Shown here one piece after another: positions 21,895 to 33,564 of a stretch of 64,000 nt of DNA (positions within the stretch are counted from its first letter, which is position 1; each line of letters opens with the position of its first letter). Made by a program: the position numbers and the translations under genes. The notes under the pieces were generated by a model that saw only the letters and a list, made by a program, of their open reading frames with translations, was not told the origin of the DNA and made no database searches. Location: the NCBI GenBank assembly GCA_007922195.1, contig ML682007.1, positions 13,154,271 through 13,218,270 of the forward strand. The letters run 5' to 3'. This DNA is from Podocnemis expansa. Its lineage: Eukaryota > Chordata > Testudines > Podocnemididae.

Positions 21895-24800
21895 TTTGGG
21901 CTTGCAAGTAACACAAAGTGATCAATAATAATAACAGCAACTTAACTGTTTGTTTTGGATGGCTTCAAAGTACTACTCTTCCGTGATATACTGGTTTTGT
22001 CCTTTTTTCTTCTACATTAGATTTGTTAGGGCTCTCTGTGCTCATGAAGATGCACTTCCTTCCATTATTTGAGGGTTTTATTCAAGTTTATTTTCCTCTT
22101 CTGAGTGTATGTACTGTTACCACTTTGGTAATGACTAGTGGAGAGGAAATGCGAGCTAATGAATATTGCAGAGGCTGGGAGTTGTGAGAACTTGGTACTG
22201 TTCTTAGTAACAAGCTAAGTGTCTGCCTTGCTGCCCCTCCCATCCGTATTAGCTGAGATAATAATAGACACCCAATTCATGCTGTGTGACAAAGGGAACA
22301 TGATATTTCTGTGGCAGATTGAAAGCAGAAGCTGAACTTCGTGCATCCAGCCAATTAAAGAGCTCCTTGAGAAGAAGATGCTTGTGGGAAAGGCGTGAGC
22401 TAGAGAAATAGCTAGTGTCTGTAAAGAGCTGCAGTAGCCTCTCTAAAAGATTAGAGATGGGCGTTCCTGCAATATACAACTGCAAGAAACCACCAGAGCT
22501 TATTGAGAGCAAGAGACAGCCCCATGGCACTCTGCTTTCCAGCTAGATGGGGAAGTAAGGACTAAGAATACACTTTCCTCTCATAACAAGATATTCTCTC
22601 ATACAGGCACCTTCTGTTTCAAATGTGCTTTTGTATTGGTACCTTCTAGTAAGGAGGCTCTGCAATTGTAACTGAGCAAGAGCTGAGACAGACATAGCGG
22701 CCTAAATTTGCCCCTGCACCAGGTAGAGCTTGGTGCAGGGTGGCAATGTGTCTTCCCTATCCTGGAGAGGCTGGTGACTGGTTCAGCCCTTGGCATGGAG
22801 AGCTAATCTCTTAGCGCTACTCTAACTTGTGCCCCTTGCTGTATTAGCTCAGTAGGGCCATTGCAGTGCTATAGAATAGCTGAGATACAGGCACGGTCCC
22901 TCTTGCCTGTCAAATGGCTCCTGCATCTGGGTCTTTACAAGCAGGAAGGGAGGGAGAGGTTGAAGAGCTGTCAAGGAGGCCCCTCATATCAGGGGCACTG
23001 CCCCAGCTGGGGATGCAAGTGTGGCTGCTTTCAGACTTAAATCAAGGAATGTAAAGAACTCCCCTCTGTGCTCATATTCCTCTTTACATAGAAATGCATG
23101 GGCTTCCCGTGCTACACAGCTGTAGATGGAAGCAGTGCTTATAAAACCAGGATCGAGTAGTGCTTCCAGTATCTTTCACTCCATTTCTACCACATGACAG
23201 TCTCTCCATTAATCATCTCATGACACTCAACGCTGTTAGATAGGACAAGCTTGGTGGGAAGCGTAGGAGATGGAGTCAGACGCCACAGGCTGGTTTTTAT
23301 TTACAAGCTGGACAATGTGTGAAACGCCTCCATTTCCCTTCTGTATTTAAACCTTATCAGAGGCCAGTGGCAAAACAAATCTCCTTTGACAGCAAAATAA
23401 CACTAGCTGGGAGGACAGTGTCCCTAAATCATGAGGCACATAGGAAATTATTTGCATTGCTGGTTAACTAAGTACAGGTGGGATGGACGGGTTCTCAGAA
23501 CCTGTTGCTGGGAGTCTGAGGCAGTTCAGACCCTAGAGCTTTTCTCCCACAGATTTCAGCCTCCAGATGGGGTGAGACAAGGGGAAGAATTTCTTGGTCT
23601 AGACAAAAAACCTGTCCAGTGGAGTGCCATTAGCCAAGTGCTCGCTCTCTCTCTGCCACCCCAAATAGTCTATCATCTAACAATATTCACTCAAAACCCA
23701 CCTGCAACGTGTTTGTTTCTGTGAATATTGCACCTTGGGGTTTCTGATTCTTGCGAACAATAGCACTCACCTCCTCCGAACAAATTTGTTGTTTGTGAGG
23801 CACTCAGCTCAACTTGTCACAGGTGTTCAGGTGCCTAATTCTACTGATTTCACAGTTGTTACAGTAAGTGGAGGGATGCAGAAATACCTAGGATAAACAG
23901 GAAACATAGCAAAGACAGTAAGTAAACTGAGAGTTCTCTGCAGCACAGAAAACCAATGGAAGCAGGCTGAATGCATACTATTCAGGGAGAACAGAAACCA
24001 ACATGTGAAGAAGTGAATACAGAATAGCAAAGAGAAATAGCAAGAGTATTGTTTTCACTGAAGGAGCTGGAAACAGTTTAAATTTCTGAATGCCATTAGA
24101 CATTAACTTGGTGCATTTCCTTACATTGCTCAGTACAGGTATATACAGAAGAATAAATGGGATGAGTTGGAGGCCTGGAGAATTTGCCATCTTGGAAGCA
24201 GGGATATAAAGGATACAGTATTTGCAGTGAAGGCGAATAACTCACTGAGACAGCACTTGATTAATACAATGCTCTTATCATTTGATTGGGGAATTGCAAG
24301 GAAAAATATATGACTCCTCTTCTGCTCCTGCATTCCTAATCCTTCTACATATCAATCATCTAGATTATGCTGGAAACCGGATGAATGAATTTATTTCAGG
24401 CTATTGCTTGGATAACTACAATTAAAAGCTGGATACAGAGGGCAAACAAACATTCATGGGGAGACCTGTCTACAGAGACCCCTAGATTTTTCCTGTGATA
24501 AATTATAATCTCCACTAATTCACAGTCAAGTGATATTTTTCCAATCAGACCTGGTAAAGATCCCATGTCCTTATTATTGTTTTGTCTTTGTGCCTTCTCC
24601 TACCAAAGACTAACTGTGCTTTGAACAAAAGAGGTGACTGTGGACTCCTTGTTTGTTTGACAGCATAATGTGAGGCTATAATATATATTTTTTAGGTGGC
24701 ATGATGTAACGAATGAATTCTGAACAACCTTGTGTACATCTCTGCAAGATGCTAAATTACGATAGAGATGAAGGACTTTCTTCACCTTGGACCTTCGTGA

Positions 24801-24946
24801 CACTATTGGTTTTAACTCTACTGGAAGGCGTGTTCCTGTTCCATGATTAACTTCATTAAATGGCAAAATCCTGATACATCAGAATTAATGTAAGAACTTC
24901 TAGTAACTTCAGGGCAATGTGAATTTGATTGTCTGGCACTGAGTAC
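21895..24946. other. Intergenic, no gene recognised
   Basis: No transposon, RNA gene or coding exon was recognised, apart from a short perfect hairpin at 22712-22740. The 97-codon frame at 23431-23724 has no known domain. Confidence 0.45.
22712..22740. repeat. Perfect 10-bp inverted repeat
   Basis: CCCTGCACCA (22712-22721) and TGGTGCAGGG (22731-22740) pair perfectly around a 9-base loop. Could form a stable hairpin; no role can be assigned. Confidence 0.8.
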
Positions 24947-25398
24947 TTAGACCTGGTCCACAACACAAAGTTAGGTCAATGTAAGTCATCTTGCATCACC
25001 CTCTGTGTGCATGCGTCTACATTCAGATTTGTCTCTGGCTGATCTAAGCACCCCATTATAGTGACACAGTAAAAACGCCTGCCTGAATGGCATAGAGCCA
25101 TGGTTAACCTACTAAGGTCAATGCAGAGCAAGTATAGACAATGGATGACCTATATTGGCCCCCCCCAAAGCCTTCTGGTAGCTGTCCCACAATGTCCCAT
25201 TTGCTGTGACAGTGATGAACATAGTCATGTTTCTCAAGTCCCCTGCTCATGGGTCACAGAGATTGCAGACCACCACCTTGGGTGTTCGTGAAATGCCTCC
25301 TGATTGTGCAGCTTGGTGAGCACACCTAGCAGCTCACCTTTGTTACATGCAGTTGCCCAGCTGACCATGCTAAATCCATGCACACACAGGCACTAGAC

Positions 25399-25747
25399 CA
25401 GAGAATCTCTTCTATCTGGCCCACCGCTGTAGTCCACAAAATCAAACTCTCCCTAACAGAGAGAGAAGGGTGTAGTCTCGAATACCCAGCACTTCACAAT
25501 GCTGCAAGACTGTCAGGTTTCGTGACATCATGGAACACAGGGTCTGTGAGACCACACTTTCCGAGACCATACACACTAGCAGAGAGTGAGAGTTAGAGAG
25601 AGGTATGGTGGAACGCAATTTCATCTACACAGCGCTCTGTGATGCCAAGAGACTGCCCTAGTATTTCAATTTATAGTATGTATGGCCCACTTGAAGTACA
25701 TTTACATCAAATCTGACTCACCATAGCAAATGAGTTTGACACACCTG
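25399..25747. mobile_element. Non-autonomous hAT element 4, nested in the Harbinger relic
   Basis: 349 bp. Starts CAGAGAATCTCTTC and ends GAGTTTGACACACCTG. Flanked by a perfect 8-bp duplication CACTAGAC at 25391-25398 and 25748-25755. It interrupts sequence just upstream of the Myb-like reading frame. Confidence 0.9.
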
Positions 25748-25759
25748 CACTAGACACAG

Positions 25760-27230
25760 GCTGGCCTGAAGTAGGCAGGAAGTATTTGATTTTTCTGGGT
25801 GCAGCTATGGACCAGCTGTGAGGTGTGGACATCTTTGAGCAGATTGCATGGGGCATGATAGGAATTATCAGCAAAGACTTGTGAAAGCAGAGACTTTGTC
25901 AGGGATGCCACAAGGCCAGACAGGTCAATGATGGATCTGATGCTGCACCACCGATTTACCACTTCTACAAGACACTGCACGCCATACTAGGTGGACAGCC
26001 ACCTCCACCACTGTGCCAGCAACCTGCAGACCACTGTGGATCTCATGGGAACCTTAAACAGAGATGCCTACTGTTGTGAACAGTGAGGAGGAGGAGGAAA
26101 AGATGGAGGAGACACAGCAGGGAACTCCAGTCATGGTGCGAGCCAGGACCTGTTTGAGAATCTGCCAAAGCCTTGCAAGTCCCACTAGGCAAATGCAGAT
26201 GAACATAATGAAGAGGAAAGGAACTTGGGTAAATGTGTGCCTATATTTTTCTTTTCCTTACAATGTTTAAATTTAAAGATGGTGCCTGGCCTGACCCCAA
26301 GTTAATAAGACAAACCTATTGACTTTACACCTGCGAGAAGAGGCAGCAGTACAACAGAGGTGGCTTTGGCATCTTCTCATCATTTCCTTGTTGGGTTAGG
26401 TATGGGGAGCGGGCATTCAGCGCACTCTGCCATAAGTTTCCAGGAATGACTGCCTTATCACTTCTCCCAGGTTGGGATACTTTCCCATGCCACTGTGTGA
26501 TGAGTTTGGCTGGCTCAATTGCAGTAAACAGATTAGTGAGATATCAGCTAAAATCTCTATAGTCGAGGAAAGTAGTGCCAGTACTCAGTACTTTTGCACT
26601 CGCTTCTCGCCCATGAAACCAGGACTGAAATCTTATAGCTTAATGCCACAGAAAAACCCTTAGAGCAAAGCTCTGAAGAGGGACTCTGCAGCTGGACAGT
26701 CAATAAATATGGCTTATAAGAAGTGTTTATGGGAAGAGAGTTTTGAAAGTTATCTTTCTCTTTCCTTTGTGTCCATAAATCCAGCAGCACATCTGTCTGT
26801 TTTTATCAGCAGCTTTTGGCATGGGGGCCATGAGAGGTGCTCCCCATGCCAACAGAACACCTGACTCAGAAGGGGTGGAGGAGGAGGGAGGACATGACCT
26901 GCAAGCCAGGGCTGCACTGGAGCATAAACAAAGGGCTTGGAGAACCAATGTGACCAACAACATGGAAAAGGAAAGAGGCCTAGGAGTCCCAGCAGGATAA
27001 ACAGCAGGAAATGCAGCAGGATGTAATAGGGTTTCTCAGGCAGCAAGCCAAAATGCTACACACCCTGGCTGGCCTACAAGTCCAAAACTCCCTGATCTGT
27101 CCACTCTTTGCAGTCCTTGGATAATTCCATGGTTGCTGTTCCCCACATCCCGTAATATACCACATGGCATGTCACAGGGTATATCCTTACTTGCTTCCAC
27201 ACCAGGAACAGCAATGAAAACCACAATTTC
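25760..27230 (+). pseudogene. Harbinger Myb/SANT-like DNA-binding protein, broken
   Basis: Pieces in several plus frames follow the order of the Harbinger accessory protein. SRQEVFDF (about 25771-25794) and GVDIFEQIAWGM (25822-25857) belong to the trihelix/Myb-like domain. NDGSDAAPPIYHFYKTLHAI (from 25928, then LGG) is the segment that closes it. NSEEEEEKMEETQQG (26076-26120) and SQDLFEN (from about 26142) are in the acidic linker. QQEMQQDVIGFLRQQAKMLH with the adjoining LAGLQVQ (26998-27079) is the C-terminal coiled coil. At least four stops and several frameshifts separate them. In the intact family this protein binds the transposon ends and imports the nuclease into the nucleus. Confidence 0.75.
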
Positions 27231-27899
27231 ACATACAGTGACCTGTGAGAACCACAACAGCTGTGTGTGTAGCCACAATGGACTATGTTTGGTTATTCAA
27301 ATTGCTATAAATATTTATACTTCCTTTATAATTTTACATTTTCACCCTGTTACGTTAAAAACGTGTAACGTAACCTGTGTATTTTGATTTTTGCATATTG
27401 ATTTTCTGCAGGGTTTCTTTTTTTTCCACTCAGCATTCTATTTTTGGAGAATCGGATTACCTCTGTTAGTTCATAACAAACATTGCAGAATGCACAGTGG
27501 TGCTTAAAACAGCCAGTGTTTGTAAAGGAACTCCAATCACCATGCGATTAATAGCTACAGGAAAGCACCCAGTCATGTTCATAAATGTACTGTAAGCAGT
27601 GTTCCTAGCAGCACTCATTGTTCTAGGCCCAGAGATCACCACAGTGGCTGACAGTTAAAGCACTCTATCAAAGTTGCTCTCAGCTGCCAACTTTTATGTT
27701 GGGCTCTGGTAATGGCCCCTGAGTCTTGCTATTCAAAGCCTGCAAACAGCTGCTCTGCCTCAGCTCTCTACTCTGGCACCAGCTTTTCCTTCTCGCGGTG
27801 GCATGGCCAACCCCCCAGATGCCAGGATGCAGGAGGGTGCGGGGATGGGAGGGCTGCAGGGCATGAGGTGGTGTGGAGTGTCTGGGGGAGCATAAATGT

Positions 27900-29066
27900 G
27901 GACTTGGCCAGTGGGTGCCAGACACCCTTGCTATACCACTTCCCCCTCTGTCTCATGGATTTATGCAGGACTCAAGAGGCAGCTATAACCATTGGGGTAC
28001 TTGTTTTACTGAGGTCCACACTAGTGAATAGACACTGCCAGAATCCATTCAGTCTTCCAAAAGCTCATTCAACTGTCATTCTGCACCTGCTAAGCTAGTA
28101 ATTGAATCTTTCCTTAATGCTGTCAAGGTAGCTAGTGTATAGTTTCATAAGCAAAGGCTAATCTGGCTCGCTCAGGATTGTAAGTGGTATCTCAGTTTTT
28201 CCAGTAGTAATCCACTAACCAGGAAAGAATGTCCCTACTGACAGCTTTCTGACAGCCCTGCAGTCTGAAAGATATGAGCATCCTGCACCTTCACTGACTA
28301 ACCAACACTGATATCAGTGAAGCGTCCTCAGTGATTCACCAGCAGTTGCATACCACTAAAAAGTTGTCCTTTCTGTTGATGTGGTCTACAGCAAAATGGA
28401 CTGGTGCCAAAATAGAGATGCATGCTGGCTAACACCTCTCCACTGGTCAGGAACCCCCCATTGCTGCAAATCAACCCACTGTGTCCTGCATATCATCCAG
28501 AGTCACAGTCCTGCGTGGCAGGAGACACTTAGCCCTAGTCTACACTCAACTGGGTTTTCGGTGGCAGTCGACTGGCATTTATGCAAGGCATGTAAAATGC
28601 CTCCAGTCAATGCCAGTGATTTCCTAAGCTGCCAGGACACACTGCAAATGCCTCATGGTCGGCTTTCCCCTACGTCTCTTGGGGGCCAAGACTTCCGGCA
28701 CCAACTTCTGGGAGCAAAGCAGTGAGTTCATACTTGCTTCAGAGTGCTCCTGGAACACCGCCGCCATCAGTATAGACAGAGCCTTAATAACTTGACACAC
28801 GTGCATGAAAATGGTCATGCTGTGTACTTTCCAACTCCAAAAAGATTTCTCTCTGAGCAGTAGCAATTCAGCCCTGACAGTTTCCAGAGTGTGATCACCA
28901 TGTGCTTTTCCATGGCTAACACAGTGCCCATTCTGGTGTTTGTGCACTGGAGGGCTGGGGTGAACTCTGTGCACAGCTCCCAGTGTTTGGCTTTGTGCAT
29001 CTCAAAATACCACAGCCTCTGCTCCTTGTCCCACGCCGGCATTACAATATGATCCCACCCGTACAT
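27900..29066 (-). pseudogene. HARBI1-like DDE nuclease (Harbinger transposase), broken
   Basis: Read on the minus strand from 29066. The start is MYGWDHIVMPAWDKEQRLWY; MVITLWKLSGLNCYCSERNL then runs into FGVGK, the helix-turn-helix stretch (ALWKLATPDSYRSVGNQFGVGKST in related copies). After the nested MITE the DDE core follows: ILAPVHFAVDHINRKDN (about 28390-28440), KVQDAHIFQTAGLSE (28250-28294, holding the second acidic residue) and VE*AFGRLN (about 28045-28070, holding the third). MRQRGKWY ends the recognisable part. The first catalytic Asp block is not preserved. Stops and frameshifts throughout show that it is dead. Confidence 0.8.
28532..28783. mobile_element. Harbinger MITE nested in the transposase relic
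   Basis: 252 bp with termini GCCCTAGTCTACACTCAAC and, inverted, GGCTCTGTCTATACTGATGG. A perfect TTA duplication lies at 28529-28531 and 28784-28786. It separates the N-terminal helix-turn-helix part from the catalytic part of the transposase. Confidence 0.83.
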
Positions 29067-29879
29067 GCTTGTTTCTCAGGTTCAGAAGCAGCACTTATTC
29101 AGCTGTAGCTGCTCCATGAATGTCACCACAAGCCTTGAATTGCTTTTCAGTGTGCCCATCAGCAAACTGACCTCAAAGAAATCCTCACGTTCCTGATTGT
29201 TATATTCATGTAGGTCTGCCAATACAGGAGAAGTGTGTCTCCTATATTTACAGGACAAATAGTGCTGTGGGCTCCATGCTTTAGCTGGCAGGGATGAAAG
29301 AAACAAAAAAGTGCCACACAAGTTTGTGGGATATTTTTAAATTTATGGGCTATGGATGGCGTTACGGGATGGAAAAACTTATATGCTGAGCACTTGACCT
29401 CTAGCTCTCTGAAAAACCTGGGTGATTTGTTACTATCCCAGTGTATATTGTAAAAATGACTCAAAAGACATTGCACTAGAGAGCAGCGGGTGGCATGCTC
29501 CAATACCTTCTCATGGAGCTCCTGGCAAGTAAGCACAGCACTGATACAGCAGCCAAAATAGCCATGTGCACAAGCCATAGACAAACTTTGGCAGCTGTCT
29601 GCTGATGTAACGTGCATTGAGCAAAGGTTGTAGCATGTAGACATGGCCTTAGGAAAGTGTTGGTAAGAGCCCAAAACAAAGTAAAGACCTTCACTGAATT
29701 AAATTTTCCCATTTTAGTTCCTCTATGGAATGTTTTTTGCCTTCAGTGGTCTACCTCGTTAACTGGACACCTAGCTATTTAGTTAATTTAAACCATAGAC
29801 AAGAGGGCTCTTTTTCCTGTGCTAACATAAGGTCATTCTTGTTGCTATAGATGTAACTGTCCAGACCCTCATATCATAT

Positions 29880-30345
29880 CATGTATGAGGATCTAGGGAG
29901 GTGGTGGACTCTCCATCCTTAGAGGTTTTTTTCAGGCCTGACTTGACAAAGACCTGGCTGGGATGATTTAGGTGGGGTTGGTTCTGCTATGAGCAAGGGG
30001 CTGAACTAAAGCTTAGTCTATACTGATGATGGCAAAATCACCAGTGTCAGTGCAATCTTCCGGGTGTGACTAAGCAGTCTGCGTAGACTCACTCAATCAC
30101 TTCGGAAATCGCCATATTAACTCCAGCTCTGGAACTGGAGTTGCTATAAGCCGACTGGAAGGCATTTCTGGTTGGCTTAGCCTCGTGTGTAGCGAGGGAT
30201 TAGTAGGTGGTTGGGAGATACTTATGGTAGTATATGTACCTTGTGCATCTCCCGTTGACTGCAGCCAAAAAATGTGGAAAATGTAGACTTAGGCTAAGTA
30301 AGCTCCTGAAGTCACATCCAACTCTAATCGTCTATGGCTTAATGC
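29880..30345 (+). mobile_element. CR1 LINE 3' end, interrupted
   Basis: GGTGGTGGACTCTCCATCCT, GACTTGACAAAGACCTGGCT, GGGATGATTTAGGTGGGGTT and GAGCAAGGGGCTGAACTAA (to 30009) are a CR1 tail. It resumes after a MITE at 30298 with GTAAGCTCCTGAAGTCACAT and CCAACTCTAATCGTCTATGG. Confidence 0.88.
30010..30294. mobile_element. Harbinger-like MITE nested in CR1
   Basis: 285 bp. Termini AGCTTAGTCTATACTG and, inverted, GCCTAAGTCTACATT. TAA at 30007-30009 is repeated at 30295-30297, a 3-bp duplication as in PIF/Harbinger. Removing it restores the CR1 tail. Confidence 0.8.
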
Positions 30346-31366
30346 AAGTTGTGGCAGTTCTGTTAACTGTAATGAAGCTATGGGAAAGATCTGACTCATA
30401 ATAGTAACGATAGCTAGTGGAGGCAGCACTCACTGATCTGTTTCATCTGACTGGACCCAGGAAATACAGTTCATTCTCTTACAAGCACTCTGCTGTGAGG
30501 GTGTGCTTATCACCGTCTGTGTGTCACACTCTCACAAGACTGCGATTCTTAAGATCCCAGGGATAGGACACACGGGCGTTACAACACGGGGTGACCCCAG
30601 TGCCCAAGACCATCACTACCACTGGACTTTAGCATGAAACGGTAGGGGAAAAGGAACAACTTTAGAGACTTCCTAACACTTTGCTGCTGCCACCAAAGCC
30701 TGACAAAGCCTTCTTTTTGCTATTCTTTCAAGGACAGGTCCTCAGCTGATGTCAGTCACTGCTGGTTTACACCAGCTAAGGCTATGCCCAGACTAAACTT
30801 AGCAGGGAGAATGGTAACTCTAAAAACCTCGGTTAGTGTGTTCTCAACACTCCATGCATGCTCCGGTTCCTTTTCTGAGTTTCCTTTCTCATAATTTCCG
30901 ATCATGAAGAGGCTGTGGTTGAAAGGAGACCTTTTTATCACATTTGAATGACAACGTGTTAAAATGAGCCCATTAGCTCACCCAATTTCTCTTAAATTGG
31001 GTGCCTTGCCAGGATTGTGGAGCAGAACAGATTCCAGAATTAATGATTTAAGTGGATTTGGGAATATCATTTGTAAAACATGGCTTGTCTTTCTGTTTTT
31101 CACTTGAAATGGAAAAAATTTTTGGAAAATAATTTACCCTGAGAGCCTTAATTGTTAATAGTATGAATATGAAATTCCTTAATACTGCAAGCCTTTGAAT
31201 TTACATAGCTCCTCTCCTTCCCAGTGGGTATGGTAAAAATGATGATTCACTCCTCACAAATGTCTTATGATTTAGGGAAATGTTATCCCCAGTTGATAAT
31301 GCGGAAAGTTGAGGTCACATGCAACTTTGTGACAGAACTGGTGGTAAACCCCAAATCTGTCTCTTA
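30346..31366. other. Intergenic, no gene recognised
   Basis: No domain or clear repeat, apart from a possible MITE end near 30777-30805 (AGGCTATGCCCAGACTAAAC) and weak MIR-like wording near 31260-31350. Confidence 0.4.
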
Positions 31367-31636
31367 GGCTATGTCTACACTAAGGAGCTTAAAGTAACAC
31401 AGATGCCCCAATGTTAAATTCTCCAGCCATTCTATGCTGCTGGGAAATAGCTCCCCGGTGACTTAATTAATCCACCCTCAACAAGTGGCGGCAGCAGGCA
31501 TAGCTCTCCCACTGATACAGTGCTGCCTACCCTCACTGATGCTTGTGTCAGCATAATGTATATTGCTGAGGGTGACTTAGTCACACCATTGCGTGACATA
31601 AATTATACCAATCATTGTGGCACTGTAGACAAAGCT
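31367..31636. mobile_element. MITE family B, full copy
   Basis: Termini GGCTATGTCTACACTAAG and, inverted, GCTTTGTCTACAGTGCC, preceded by TTA. The interior (AGCTCTCCCACTGATACAGT, TGACATAAATTATACC) is shared with the truncated copy at 232-435. Confidence 0.75.
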
Positions 31637-32328
31637 CTAGTCGTGGCTTAACCCATAGACTCTGCTTCCTCTTTATTAACTAATGTTTGCACAGTATTCG
31701 GTAGATGAAAACTGCTGCATTAGTGTTTTAAAACTGAAACAAGACTGCTAATTAAGGTTGGACAACAGAGGTCTATGAAAAATTCCACCAATTTTTTTCC
31801 CCGTGTTTTCATTGAAGTTTGAACTCTCCACAGTCTTCTGACCATCTTTCATGTTAAATCTGTTGGGATGGATTTTTATTTGTCCTTTACCAATGTGATT
31901 TATTCACATTATATGCAAGCTTAACTGGATCCAAATATCACATAGGAATGAACGCAAGGCCTAAATCACCATAGGGAAATCAAAGGGAGATCATATTTCA
32001 TATTGCATTAAAATGCACCTTTGAACCTTTCACTTCTTCTTTCCTATAGTGTAATAAGCTCAAATAAAATGACAGGGCTGATGTGGAATACAAAAAGAAA
32101 AAAAAGAGAGATTGTGGCTTTGGATAGCTATACTTCACGTTTGTGGTTATCATTTCCCAGGGTGCTCAAAGGTTAATGCAAGTTCAGTGATCATGTCAGT
32201 TCTTCCGTAGTCTTTGCTAACATTTCTAAATACTCTGGTAAAAGGCTGAGAGAACTGGATCGAGAGTGGTTTGTCTCATCCGTGTTATTGAAAATGCTAG
32301 AAATGGGAGGTTGCAAAGAATTGTCTGT

Positions 32329-32420
32329 CAGCCTTTCTCAACCAATGGGTTGTCAGAAAGATCCAAAAGGATCCTAGTCTGGTGCAGAAGGGAGGGCAGG
32401 GGACACTGACAGGTTGGATG
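32329..32420. repeat. hAT terminus, one end only
   Basis: CAGCCTTTCTCAACCAATGG has the form of a hAT left terminus. No matching right end or 8-bp duplication could be found, so the extent is uncertain. Confidence 0.35.
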
Positions 32421-33198
32421 AAGAGTGAGCTTACCCCACAGTCATGGCTCCTGACCTGGGGGACTGAGCCTGGCTTCCCCCTGTAGAAATTATGACCAGA
32501 CACATGGGGTTGCAGTGTCACTCAGGTTTGGCCTGGCCACACTCTGCTCATGACAGAGTCAGCAGAGCTGAATTTCCTCCACACCAGGCTGGGATTAGAA
32601 TTGCAGTATCTGGGCAGAGTGTGCTGCTTGTGGTGGTCAGAGGAGAGGGAAGTGAAGGATGCTGGTTTATGATTTTGTCCTGTCCCGCCCCTCACAAATT
32701 TGAACCTTAGCTGGTTTACAGGAAAAGACAAAATGTAGTTGCTGGGTCATCTGCACCCAGTGAATCCCAAACTTTTTACTGTTTTAACCTGCGTTAGAGC
32801 CTTTCTCTGTATTTGCAGTGGATATATTTCTAATCGATTGCAGTAGACATTCAAAATCTCTGCACATTCTGGCTATTGCTGCTGCAGGAGATTGAAAACG
32901 ATTGCTACAGATCAGTTGGGAAGCAGTGCCATTTCCAGTCACTTGGTCTTTTTTACCCTTAATAGTAGCCATTTTTTTCAGTGAACACACCAAGCAATCA
33001 CAGCTGGTCTCACAGACATTCTCTACTGAACCCCAGGGCAGTTGTAGTGCTGATTTCCTCACCCATGGGAGACTTCTTCGGACCTTTCATCTGTCTTCTG
33101 AAGCAAGTGTGCTAAGCAAGGCTGTTTATAATGGTAGCCTCTGTGCAGTGGACAGATTAAACTGGTAAGAACAAACTATGTCATGCCACCCACCAGAC

Positions 33199-33556
33199 CA
33201 GCGGTTCTCAACCACTGGGCCATGACACAAAAGTGTGTCGCGGCACAGTAGCTGAGTGTGTCGCATGGAATCAGCCTGCCGTTGACAGCCCAAGGAGAGC
33301 TGTGGTGGCAGGCTGATTTTACACATCTGGCCCTTTAATAGCTGAAGCGGCGATGGCTCCCTGCAAGAGCTGCAATGGATCAACTGTTTCACAGCAGTGG
33401 GGACTGCCAGTCAAGCCTCCCACTGCTGAAAAATCCCTTCAGAAGGAGATTTCTTTGGTGGCAGGGGCGATTGAAGCTTGACCCACCACTGGAACTTTTT
33501 GCAGCAGGGAAAGCTGTAGCAGCATGGTGTGCCGTGCACAGCTGGGAGCCCTCCTG
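33199..33556. mobile_element. Non-autonomous hAT element 5
   Basis: 358 bp. Starts CAGCGGTTCTCAACCACTGG and ends GGGAGCCCTCCTG. Flanked by a perfect 8-bp duplication CACCAGAC at 33191-33198 and 33557-33564. The left 60 bp resemble element 2 (repeated GTGTGTC words). Frames inside are not transposase-like. Confidence 0.85.
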
Positions 33557-33564
33557 CACCAGAC

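Larger units (their letters stand above)
24950..29648. mobile_element. Near full-length PIF/Harbinger transposon relic
   Basis: 4.7 kb bounded by TTA duplications at 24947-24949 and 29649-29651, the 3-bp TWA target typical of PIF/Harbinger. The termini are GACCTGGTCCACAAC and, inverted, GGCCATGTCTACATGC. The plus strand carries a Myb/SANT-like protein relic (about 25760-27230) and the minus strand a HARBI1-like nuclease relic (about 27900-29066), converging on each other: the two genes an autonomous Harbinger needs. Both are broken by stops and frameshifts. A 349-bp hAT (25399-25747) and a 252-bp Harbinger MITE (28532-28783) are nested inside. Without them and their duplicated bases the element is about 4.1 kb. 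Confidence 0.85.

Noticed and set aside
27712..28098. 128-codon open frame on plus
   Set aside because: Opposite strand of the Harbinger transposase C-terminal relic; no similarity of its own.
29159..29674. 171-codon open frame on minus
   Set aside because: It starts outside the Harbinger right end and runs through its non-coding leader. The recognisable transposase begins only at 29066 in another frame.
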